Assembly: GCF_001463765.1 (NCBI RefSeq)
Contig: NZ_BBWK01000006.1
Coordinates: 141,039-205,038, forward strand
Length of the DNA: 64,000 bases
From: Aureimonas sp. AU4
GTDB taxonomy: Bacteria; Pseudomonadota; Alphaproteobacteria; Rhizobiales; Rhizobiaceae
Reading direction: 5' to 3'
Made by a program: the position numbers and the translations under genes. Of the stretch, positions 1 to 8,300 are shown piece by piece. Below the pieces are notes generated by a model, which worked only from the letters and a program-made list of their open reading frames with translations, searched no databases and was not told the origin of the DNA. Positions within the stretch are counted from its first letter, which is position 1; each line of letters opens with the position of its first letter.

Positions 1-440
1 TCGATGCGCGCGCGCAGATCCTCGATGTCCGTCATCAGCTTGTCGGCGACGGGGCCGAGCCCGTCGGTCGTGCCTTCCGCGAAGAGCCCGTGCTCGATCT
101 TGTGGAAGCCGGTGAAGGCGGGGTCCTTCTCGGCGAGCTCGTGGTCGTCGGCGCGCGAGTCCACCGAGGCGTCGAGGTCGCTGAAGAGCTCGGCGATCGG
201 CTCGATCGCCTCCCAGCTCATGCGCGTCGGCGCAAAGAGCGCCTTGGCGCGCTCGACGTCGCCCGCCTTCACCGCGTCCGTGAAGCTCTTGGTGTCGGCG
301 ACGAGCTTCTCGGTCTTCTCGGACACGTAGATCTTGTACTCGGCGACCGGTCGGACGATGTCGAGCGGCGACACGGCCGCGAGCGCGGGACCCGCCAGGA
401 GCAGCGAAAGAACTGCGGCGCTTGAGGTTCGGATCGTCAT
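1..440 (-). CDS. Imelysin-like (peptidase M75 family) periplasmic protein, second EfeO-like gene, partial
   Basis: Only the N-terminal 146 or so codons lie in the window; the 3' end is beyond base 1. The protein starts MTIRTSSAAVLSLLL and has a typical signal peptide ending near ALAAVSPLD, so it is exported. It then resembles the M75/imelysin domain of EfeO: a helical stretch around AEYKIYVSEKTEKLV and the HxxE signature in GFHKIEHGLF, which EfeO-type proteins are thought to use for metal binding. Unlike EfeO there is no cupredoxin domain before it. It begins 21 bases after efeB on the same strand and is therefore the fourth gene of the efe operon. A periplasmic iron-binding or EfeM-like role is inferred. 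Confidence 0.8.
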   Translation of the reverse strand, partial: MTIRTSSAAVLSLLLAGPALAAVSPLDIVRPVAEYKIYVSEKTEKLVADTKSFTDAVKAGDVERAKALFAPTRMSWEAIEPIAELFSDLDASVDSRADDHELAEKDPAFTGFHKIEHGLFAEGTTDGLGPVADKLMTDIEDLRARI

Positions 441-460
441 GGTCGGCTCCGGTGGAACGG

Positions 461-1756
461 TCAGGAGGGGATGAGGCTGGCGGCCGCAAGCAGAGGGCGG
501 CCGAGGAAGTCGGCCCCGTCGCGCACGCCCGGTAGGGTGAAGAAGTAGCCGCCGCCGACGGGCTTCACGTATTCCTCCAGCGGCTCGCCATCGAGGCGGC
601 GCTGGACGGCGATGAAGCTGCGCTCCAGATCGGCCTGGTAGCTGACGAAGAGAAGGCCCTGGTCGAGCTGCCCGTTCTTCGTCACGCCGTTGGAGTAGTT
701 GAAGGGCCGGCGCAGCATGAGGCTCTTTTCCGATCCCGGCGTGCGCGCGTTGGCGAGGCGGATATGGGCGTCGAGCGGGGTGACCGCGCCGTCCGGGTCG
801 CTCGCGTAGTCCGGAACGTCGCTCTCTTGCCGCCCGTCGAAGGGTGCGCCCGATGCCTTGCGACGGCCGATGATGCGCTCCTGCTCGCCGAGCGGCGTGC
901 GGTCCCAGCGCTCCACGAAGTTGCGGATGATGCGCACGGCCTGATAGCTGCCGCCGTGCGCCCAGGCGGGCTCGTCCGCATCGTCCGCGCCCACCCAGAC
1001 GATCCGGTCCATTTCAGTGGAAACGCGGGAATCCGGATTGGCCGAGCCGTCGCGAAAGCCCAGGAAGTTGCGCGCGCTCTCCGTGGAGCCGTCGGCTTTC
1101 GGCGGCAGGATCGGAACCGTGCCCTCCTGCTTCCAGCGGATCACGAGGAGGTCGGGCAGCGCCTTGAGGAGGTCGCGCAGCGCGTAGATCGTGGCGTCCG
1201 CCGTGTTGGCGCAGATCTGGATCGACAGGTCGCCGTGGCAGAGCTCGGGGTTGAGCGCATCGTTGCGGAACTTCGCCATCCGCTGGAGCCGGGCCGGCGC
1301 CAGTCCCTCGGCCCACGGGCGGCCGGCGAAGAAGCTGTGGCCGAGCGAGAGCGTCAGCGTCAGGTTGTCGGGGGAGACCACGGGGCCCAGAATGCCGCTG
1401 TCGGCGGGCGGCAGCTTCGGGTCGAGCTCGGGCACGGGGCCGCCCGTCGTCAGGAAGCGGAAGCGCTCCGTCAGCGTGCGGAACAGGCGCTCGGTATCCT
1501 CGGGCGTCTGCGCCAGCGTATCGAAGGCGACCACCATGCCGGCGGCGGGCCGGGGCGTGACGATGCCGGCCTGGTGCTCCCCGTGGAAGGGGACGATCTC
1601 GTGCGCCTGGTCCGAGCGCGGGGCATCCGCGACCTGGCCGGGACGTCCCTCGGCCGCGCGCGAGACGCCCGCCAGCGTCGCGGCCGCCGCGCCGCCGGCC
1701 GCACCCAGAAGCAGGCGGCGGCGGTTGGTGACGGGGCCGTTCGTCCGGCTCGTCAT
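461..1756 (-). CDS. efeB: Dyp-type haem peroxidase / deferrochelatase EfeB
   Basis: 431 residues. The N terminus carries a twin-arginine signal (TNRRRLLLGAAGG, residues 10-22), consistent with Tat export of a folded haem protein. The Dyp-peroxidase signature GFRDGSANPD (GxxDG with the distal Asp) lies near residue 232, and LDAHIRLANAR near residue 328 carries the likely proximal haem histidine. EfeB oxidises ferrous iron or removes iron from haem in the periplasm and delivers it to EfeO/EfeU. The ATG overlaps the efeO stop by four bases (ATGA), so translation is probably coupled. Length and position in an efeU-O-B operon match the family well. Confidence 0.95.
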   Translation of the reverse strand: MTSRTNGPVTNRRRLLLGAAGGAAAATLAGVSRAAEGRPGQVADAPRSDQAHEIVPFHGEHQAGIVTPRPAAGMVVAFDTLAQTPEDTERLFRTLTERFRFLTTGGPVPELDPKLPPADSGILGPVVSPDNLTLTLSLGHSFFAGRPWAEGLAPARLQRMAKFRNDALNPELCHGDLSIQICANTADATIYALRDLLKALPDLLVIRWKQEGTVPILPPKADGSTESARNFLGFRDGSANPDSRVSTEMDRIVWVGADDADEPAWAHGGSYQAVRIIRNFVERWDRTPLGEQERIIGRRKASGAPFDGRQESDVPDYASDPDGAVTPLDAHIRLANARTPGSEKSLMLRRPFNYSNGVTKNGQLDQGLLFVSYQADLERSFIAVQRRLDGEPLEEYVKPVGGGYFFTLPGVRDGADFLGRPLLAAASLIPS

Positions 1757-2946
1757 GCGCCGCCCTCCGAAAGGCCGAGCCTGGCATTCAGGCCGTCGAG
1801 CGCATCCGCCAGCGTGCGGACCTCACGGGCCAGACGCGCCCGCCGTTCGGCGTCCACCGTGTCGAAGGCCGGGTAGCCGGCCGCTGTCTTCAGCGAGGCG
1901 AGGTCGGCGTCGAGCGCGGCCTGCGGCGCGTCGATTCTGGCCAAGGCGGCCGGCGCGCTCGCCTCGGCCACCGGTCTCAGGAGCGTCGCGACCTTGCGCA
2001 CGCCGGTCAGCTCCGCATCGATCTCGGCGAGATCGCCGCCGCTGTAGCTGCGCGAGCCCTCCACGAGGCGCGTGTCGGCCAGCGCGCGAAGGGTCCGCAC
2101 GGCGCCCTGCGCCATCTCGTCCGGCGCAAGGCGCGCCGTGCGCAGCCGGTTCGACAGGGCGGCGGCATCCGCCGCGAGCCTGGCCGAGACCGGTGCGAGG
2201 CCGTCGAGGCTCGCGTCGTGGAAGAGGCCGTACTCGATCCGGTGGTAGCCGGTGAAGGCGGGGTCGGCCTCGCGGCCCGCCAGATAGGCGGCGGACGGGT
2301 CGAGCGCGTCGCGAAGGTCGGCGAAGCGCGCGGCGACGGGCTCGGCCCGCAGGTAGGGCTCCCGCGCGGCGGCATAGAGCGCGCGTGCCTTGTCGAGGTC
2401 GCCAGCCTGGATGGCGCGGTCGAGCGCCTCGGCGCCCGACTGGATCTTGGCGCCCTGCATGGCCAGAAAGACCTGATACTCGGCGAGCGGCCCGATAAAG
2501 GCGGTCAGCGCCGGCTCGCTCGCCGTGCCGGGAGCGGAGGAGGGCGTGACGACGAGTTGCCCGCGCGGGTTCGACAGGAGTCCGCAGGTGATCGAGAAGG
2601 TGCCCTCGCGCAGGTTGGCCGAGAGCGTCTGCGACAGGCCGGGCGCGATGTTCTCGCGTTCCTCGACCACCATCACGCCGTCCAGGATTTCCCATTCCAC
2701 GACGCGGTCGGTCCGGTTCACGACGCGGAACGTCGAGCGCCCCGCCGGAACGGTGATCGCGTTCGGCTCGCAGGCGCCATCGCGCAGCGTCACGGTGATC
2801 GCGCCATCCCCGGCGGCGTTCGGAGCGGCATGCATCGAGGCGAAGGCGAAGACCCCGGCTCCCGTCGCCATCAGGAGCGCGGCCCCCGCGACGCCCCAGA
2901 GGAGGAGGCCACGCGGCGGCGCCGCGGTGCCGGCGGGCGCGGTCAC
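1753..2946 (-). CDS. efeO: EfeO, periplasmic iron-uptake protein with cupredoxin and M75 domains
   Basis: 397 residues starting at GTG, which overlaps the efeU stop (GTGA). An N-terminal hydrophobic segment (about residues 13-35) acts as signal or membrane anchor. It is followed by a cupredoxin-like domain (about 45-140, with DGACEPNAITVPAG and EWEILDGVMVV) and an imelysin/M75 domain whose HxxE signature is GYHRIEYGLF near residue 233. EfeO is the periplasmic partner thought to bind ferrous or ferric iron and pass it to the EfeU permease. The two-domain form is the full-length, enterobacterial-type architecture. The order efeU-efeO-efeB is canonical. Confidence 0.94.
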   Translation of the reverse strand: MTAPAGTAAPPRGLLLWGVAGAALLMATGAGVFAFASMHAAPNAAGDGAITVTLRDGACEPNAITVPAGRSTFRVVNRTDRVVEWEILDGVMVVEERENIAPGLSQTLSANLREGTFSITCGLLSNPRGQLVVTPSSAPGTASEPALTAFIGPLAEYQVFLAMQGAKIQSGAEALDRAIQAGDLDKARALYAAAREPYLRAEPVAARFADLRDALDPSAAYLAGREADPAFTGYHRIEYGLFHDASLDGLAPVSARLAADAAALSNRLRTARLAPDEMAQGAVRTLRALADTRLVEGSRSYSGGDLAEIDAELTGVRKVATLLRPVAEASAPAALARIDAPQAALDADLASLKTAAGYPAFDTVDAERRARLAREVRTLADALDGLNARLGLSEGGA

Positions 2947-3803
2947 GACAGCGCCCCCGCCGCCGTGCGGCCCGCCGGACGGGCCGGCGTCGCGGGGCGC
3001 AGGAACAGCCAGAGCGTGGCGGCGAGATAACCGGCGTAGAGCGCGACCTCGCCGAGCGTCGGATCGGCCTGATAGCCGAGCAGCCCCGACAGGACCGAGC
3101 CCGCGACGCCGTCGGTCGGAAGCAGGGCGGTCAGGTCGACGACGACGCGCTGGAGCCCGTTCCAGACGCCGGCCTCGTGCAGGTGGCGCAGGGACCCGGC
3201 GAGAATGCCGGCGGCCACGAACAGGATGAACACCCCGCTCCAGCGAAAGAAGCGCGACAGGTCGAGCCGGATACCGCCGCGATACAGCGCGTAGCCGACG
3301 CCTGCCGAGACGAGGATGCCGAGAAGCGCGCCGAGGGGGCCGCCGGCGCCCGGGCTCTGCTGGAAGACGGCAAGCAGGAAGAAGACCGATTCCAGTCCCT
3401 CGCGCGCCACGGCGAAGAAGACGAGGCCGATCAGGGCGAGGCTCGGCGTGCCCGAGCGGGCGAGCGCGGCGTCGATCGAGGAGCGCAGCTCGTGCCCGAT
3501 CGAGCGCGCCGCGCGGCGCATCCAGAGCACCATGGAGGTGAGGATCGCGACCGCCACGAAGCCGACCAGCGCCTCGAAGAGTTCCTGCGTCGCCTGCGGA
3601 AACTCAGCGCTCGCCAGTTGCAGCGCCGCGCCCGCGAAGAGCGACACGGCGGCGGCCAGGAAGATGCCGATCCAGACCGCCGGCATCCAGGCCGCGCGGC
3701 CCGTGCGCGCGAGGTAGCTGGCCACGATGCCGACGACCAGCGCGGCCTCGAGGCCCTCGCGCAGCATGATCAGGAAGGGAACGAGCATGGGCCGGTCATC
3801 CAT
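2943..3803 (-). CDS. efeU: EfeU, FTR1-family iron permease
   Basis: 286 residues with about seven hydrophobic membrane segments. Two REGLE iron-ligand motifs, the hallmark of FTR1/EfeU permeases, are visible: MLREGLEAALVVG near residue 15 and VAREGLESVFFLL near residue 134. The protein transports oxidised iron across the inner membrane together with EfeO and EfeB. It is the first gene of the operon. The start is placed at the ATG giving MDDRPMLVPFL; an internal ATG five codons later is also possible, and neither has a strong Shine-Dalgarno sequence. A promoter and a probable Irr box lie just upstream. Confidence 0.95.
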   Translation of the reverse strand: MDDRPMLVPFLIMLREGLEAALVVGIVASYLARTGRAAWMPAVWIGIFLAAAVSLFAGAALQLASAEFPQATQELFEALVGFVAVAILTSMVLWMRRAARSIGHELRSSIDAALARSGTPSLALIGLVFFAVAREGLESVFFLLAVFQQSPGAGGPLGALLGILVSAGVGYALYRGGIRLDLSRFFRWSGVFILFVAAGILAGSLRHLHEAGVWNGLQRVVVDLTALLPTDGVAGSVLSGLLGYQADPTLGEVALYAGYLAATLWLFLRPATPARPAGRTAAGALS

Positions 3804-3853
3804 CAGAAGCTGGCGTCCGGCGATTGGCGCGACGGCTCCCGCCGGACGCGCCC

Positions 3854-3882
3854 GATATAAACCTTTCCCAAATACTCATCAA
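3854..3882 (-). promoter_or_regulatory. Predicted sigma-70 promoter of the efeUOB operon
   Basis: Read on the minus strand there is a -35 box TTGATG (3882-3877), a 17-base spacer and a -10 box TATATC (3859-3854), ending 50 bases upstream of the efeU start. The stretch is markedly AT-rich against a 70% GC background. Seen in sequence; promoter activity is inferred. Confidence 0.55.
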
Positions 3883-3892
3883 TAAAAAGTGT

Positions 3893-3909
3893 TTTTGAAT
3901 TGTTCTAAG
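3893..3909. promoter_or_regulatory. Probable iron-control element (Irr/ICE-type palindrome) upstream of efeU
   Basis: TTTTGAATTGTTCTAAG matches the rhizobial ICE pattern TTTAGAA-N3-TTCTAAA (recalled consensus) at 12 of 14 defined positions. It lies about 10 bases upstream of the predicted -35 box of efeU, a position more typical of activation than of promoter occlusion. An iron-dependent Irr regulator, encoded elsewhere, is the inferred ligand. Confidence 0.5.
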
Positions 3910-4038
3910 TAACGGGCCGCCCAACGACCGGGCGCGTGCTGCTGAGACGATCCGTCCCCGCCGCAAAGGTTGCCCGCGGCAGCCGGCGTCTTAGCTGCGG
4001 GCGGACCTTCCTTCCGCCGTCCCCCGAGGTCCGGATCC

Positions 4039-5361
4039 ATGTCCCGCCAGCCGCCGTTTTCCGCTGGATCGCCCGTTCCGAGCCGCCGCCTGTCGCGCCT
4101 AGCGCGCCTCGGGGGCATGGCCGGCGGTCTGGCGGGCGGGGTGCTTCTCGACGGCGCGCGGCGCCTCGCGTCCGGCGAGCGGCCGCGCTGGGAGGACCTC
4201 GTCCTGACGCCCGGCAACGTCGCGCGCGTCACCGACCAGCTCGCCCAGCTTCGCGGCGCGGCCATGAAGATGGGCCAGCTCCTGTCGATGGACGCGGGCG
4301 ATCTCCTGCCGCCCGAGCTGTCCGCGATCATGGCGCGGCTGCGCGCCGAGGCCGAGCCGATGCCGCGCGCGCAGGTGCAGAGCGTCCTGGACCGCGCCTG
4401 GGGGAAGGGCTGGGAGGCCGGGTTCGAGGACTTTCCGTTCCGCCCCGTCGCCGCCGCCTCGATCGGACAGGTCCACCGGGCGCTGACGCGCGACGGCCGG
4501 CTGTTTGCGATCAAGATCCAGTATCCGGGCGTCAGGCGCTCGATCGACAGCGACGTCGACAACGTCGCGACGCTTCTGCGCGTGTCGCGCATCCTGCCCG
4601 GACATCTCGACATCGCGCCCCTGCTCGGCCAGGCCAAGCGGCAGCTGCACGAGGAGGCGGACTACGAGCGCGAGGCGGATTGCCTCGACCGGTTCCGCGC
4701 GCTCCTCGGCGAGGATCCGGCCTACCTTCTGCCGAGCGTCGAGCGCGATCTGACGCGCCGCGACGTGCTGGCGATGACGTATCTCCACAGCGTGCCGATC
4801 GAGACGCTGGAGGCGGCGCCGCAGCGGGAGCGCGACCGTGCCGCCGAACGCTTGATCGCGCTGGCGCTGCGCGAGCTCTTCGAGTTCCAGCTCATGCAGA
4901 CCGATCCGAACCTTGCCAACTACCGGTTCGACCCGGCGAGCGGGCGGATCGTGCTGCTCGATTTCGGCGCGACGCGCGCCTTTCCCGCGGAACTGGCCGA
5001 GGCCTGCCGCGGGCTGGCGCGCGCCGCCCTGGCCGGGAGCCGGGCGGCGACCGAGGCGTCGCTCGCCGAGCTCGGACTTCTCGACGAGCGTATCCCCGCT
5101 GAAAAGCGCCACGAGATCCTGCGCCTCTTCGCGCTCGCGACCGAGCCCTTGCGGCGTGAGGGACCCTTCGACTTCGGCGACCAGACCCTGGCGCGCTCGC
5201 TGCGCGACGAGGGGATGGCGATGGCGAACGAGCGCAGCGAGTGGCGCCTTCCGCCGGTCGACGCGCTGTTCCTTCAGCGCAAGTTCGCCGGAACCTACCT
5301 TCTGGCCGCGCGGCTTCGCGCGCGGGTCGACGTGCGACGGCTGATCGAGCGTTACGTCTGA
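4039..5361 (+). CDS. ABC1/UbiB-family (COQ8-like) atypical kinase
   Basis: 440 residues from the ATG at 4039. It shows the ABC1 (UbiB/COQ8) signatures: KxGQ-type MKMGQLLSM near residue 77, AAASIGQVH near 138, nucleotide-binding AIKIQYPG, QTDPNLANY near 286 and LLDFGATRAF near 305. The QTDPN form of the catalytic loop resembles mitochondrial COQ8/ADCK proteins more than E. coli UbiB. These proteins support ubiquinone biosynthesis as ATPase-like accessory factors. The gene is alone on this strand and ends convergently, overlapping the 3' end of the next gene by 10 bases. An in-frame start at 3970 is possible but would add an unconserved-looking leader. Confidence 0.85.
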   Translation: MSRQPPFSAGSPVPSRRLSRLARLGGMAGGLAGGVLLDGARRLASGERPRWEDLVLTPGNVARVTDQLAQLRGAAMKMGQLLSMDAGDLLPPELSAIMARLRAEAEPMPRAQVQSVLDRAWGKGWEAGFEDFPFRPVAAASIGQVHRALTRDGRLFAIKIQYPGVRRSIDSDVDNVATLLRVSRILPGHLDIAPLLGQAKRQLHEEADYEREADCLDRFRALLGEDPAYLLPSVERDLTRRDVLAMTYLHSVPIETLEAAPQRERDRAAERLIALALRELFEFQLMQTDPNLANYRFDPASGRIVLLDFGATRAFPAELAEACRGLARAALAGSRAATEASLAELGLLDERIPAEKRHEILRLFALATEPLRREGPFDFGDQTLARSLRDEGMAMANERSEWRLPPVDALFLQRKFAGTYLLAARLRARVDVRRLIERYV

Positions 5362-8300
5362 TCGGCGATCGGGGGCGCTGCCTCCTCACGCGTTCGCGTC
5401 TCGCGGTCGGCTGCCAGCAGGGCTTCGAGACCGGCCTGCAGTCGCTTCAGCGCGCCTTCTGGGTCGAACCACCAGTCGGTCGACCAGACGCGCAGGATGT
5501 TCCAGCCGAGCCCGCGCAGGACATCCTCGCGGACCTTGTCGCGGTCGCGCGCGGTGGCCGAGCGATGGTAGGTCGCCCCGTCGCACTCGACGCCAGCCAG
5601 GTAGGCGCCCGGCCGGTCCGGATGGGGAATGCCGATGTCGACCCGGAAGCCCGACACGCCGACCTGCGGCACGCAGCGCCATCCAAGATCGCGCAAGGCC
5701 TCCATGACGGCCTCCTCGAAGGGCGAGTCGGGCGCACCCTGCGATCCCGCGTCGGCCGACGGGAGCGCGGCTGCACCCCGGTCCGCGTAGTCGAGGAAGG
5801 TCTTGAGGTCGCGCACGCCCGCCGATTTCGTGCGGGCGAGGTCGATCTGATCGGCCTTGAAGGCGGAGAAGACTTGGAGCTCGGCGCGAGCGCGCGTCAC
5901 CGCGACGTTGAGGCGCCGCTCGCCGCCGTCGCGGTTCAGCGCGCCGAAATCCATCGCGAGCTTGCCGGCCGCATCGCGCCCGAACGTGATCGAGAAGAGG
6001 ATGACGTCGCGCTCGTCGCCCTGCACGTTCTCGAGGTTCTTCACGAAGACCGGCTCCAGTCGCTCGTCGGCGAAGAACCATTCGATCTCCGGGTCGGCCC
6101 GACGCTCGTCGTCGAGAAGGTCCTGGATCAGCGCCTGCTGCTGCGCGTTGAAGGTGATGACGCCGAAGGTCGGGCGCTTCTCTTCCGGCACCGTCAGCGC
6201 GTCCCGCAGCCGCTCGGCCAGATGCGCCGCGATCGCCCGAGCCTCGTCGCGGTTCGTGCGGCTCTTGCCCCGGTCGTAGAAGGCGTCCGGCAGGTGGCGG
6301 AGCGAGACCGCGCGATCCTCCGTCACCGGCGAGGGGAAGGTGATCAGCCGGTTCTCGTAGTAATGGTGGTTCGAGAAGGCGATCAGGGACTCGTGGCGCG
6401 AGCGGTAGTGCCAGCGCAGGTGATGCACCGGCAGGCCCGAGGCGCGCGCCTCGTCGAGGATGCTTTCGAGGTCGCGCTCGTGGTCGGCGGTCTCGTCGTC
6501 CTCGGCCTCGTTGCGGCCGAAGAAGTTGGTGGGCGGCAGCTGCTTCGGGTCGCCGACGATCACGGTCTGGCGCGCGCGGGCGATGGCGCCCACCGCGTCC
6601 CAGGTTGTGATCTGCGAGGCCTCGTCGAAGATCACGACGTCGAAGGGCGCCTGGGTGGGCGGCAAGAACTGCGCGATCGAGAGCGGTGACATGAGAAGGC
6701 AGGGCGCCAGCTGCGGGAAGCTGTCCGGCATGGCGGCGATCATCTCGCGGATCGATCGGCTCGGCCGCTTCAGCTCCATCTGATGGCGCAGGAGGCCGAG
6801 CTCCGACTTGCGCGGCACGGCCGCCGTTCCCGGCAGATCATGCCGGATCGCGGCATGGACGCGGGATGTGGCCGCCTTGCGGGCGAGTTCGTCGAGCGTG
6901 CGGAAGTCCTCGATCGCGTGCTCGTGGCTGAAGCGCCGGAAGTCGCGAAGCGTCGCGTCGGCGTCGATCGCGAGCGGCAGCCACCAGCGAGCGTAGCCGA
7001 GGCGGAAAGCGCCGAGCGCCTCGTCCGGCGCGACCGCGCCGCCCTCGATCGCCTCGACCAGCGGCAGAAGCCCGTGCGCCAGCGCCCGCCGGCGCACGGC
7101 GCACCAGGACGACCAGTCGCGCAGTCGCCCTCGGCTCGCCTCGACCGCCCGCAGCGCCTCGTCCACAGAGCGCGGGGTCGCGCCCGGTTCAGCGGAGGGG
7201 CGGGGGCCATCCGAGAGGGCGGTGAAATGCCGCTCTGCGTCCTGGAAACGGTCGCGGGCGGCGGGAAGGGCGGCCGCATGGGTGCGCAGCGGAGAGGCTT
7301 CGCCCAGAAGCGTTGGCAGGCGCTGGGCGATCTCGCCCGCCGGGTCGAGATGCGAGAGGGCATCGCGCAATCCGTGGGCGGCGCTGAGCCGGGCGCGCAG
7401 CGCCTCCGCGTCCGTGTCGAGCCCGGCGAAGTCCGGCGTCAAGGCCGCGAGCGGGCTCTGCGCGATGGCGGCAAGGCTCGCCTGCATCCGGCCAAGGCGC
7501 GGCAGATCGATCTCGGGATCGGCCGTGCCGGTGGCGCTATAGGTACCGAGGAGCTTCGCCGCGCTGCGCTTGCGGAAGAAGGAGAGCGGCCAGACGCTCG
7601 CCTTCGCCTCGCGCCAGCGGCGGTCGAGATCGTCCACGGGGACGCGCGCAAGTTCGCCGCGCTCGTAGCGCGTGGAAAGGCGGGCCTCGTCCGCCGCGAA
7701 GCTGGCGATCGCGGCCGTCAGCGGATCAACGGCGTCGCGCAGGGCCGAAAGGTTCGGGTCGACGACGAGCGCGGCACCGCGCGGTGCCATGGCCTGGGCG
7801 GCGCCGGCCAGCGCCGCGAGGCGATCGATCCGCTGGAAATCCAGCTCACCCGGCGAAAGGCCGAGCGTGCGCAAAAGATCCTGTGCCGCCTTGCCCAACG
7901 TGTCCAGCGCCTCACGCAGCGCCTCGCCGGCCGCCAGCAGCTCCTGCTGCCAGGCCAGACTCCAGCTTTCGCGCTGCACGAGCCGCAGTTCCGGCCGCGC
8001 GTCCACCGCCGCGAACGTGCGGCCGAGCGCGGTGGCCATCTCTTCCAGCTCGGCGAGCGCCGCCGCATCGTGAGCTTCCGGCGAGGGCCAGCGCAGCGCG
8101 GGCGCGGGGCGTGCGCTCTCGCGCAGGGTCAGGCCCATCGCGCGGTAGGGCGTGAGGCCGTTGCCGGCCGGCGCGTGGAGCGCGTCGGCGTAGCGGTTCA
8201 GCTCGTCGCGCTTGACGCGCAGTCGCTCGTTGACGGCGATCCAGTCCTCGCCGCCCGCCGCGCCGCCGTTCTCCCAGGCGCTTCGCAACTGCTTGAGGAA

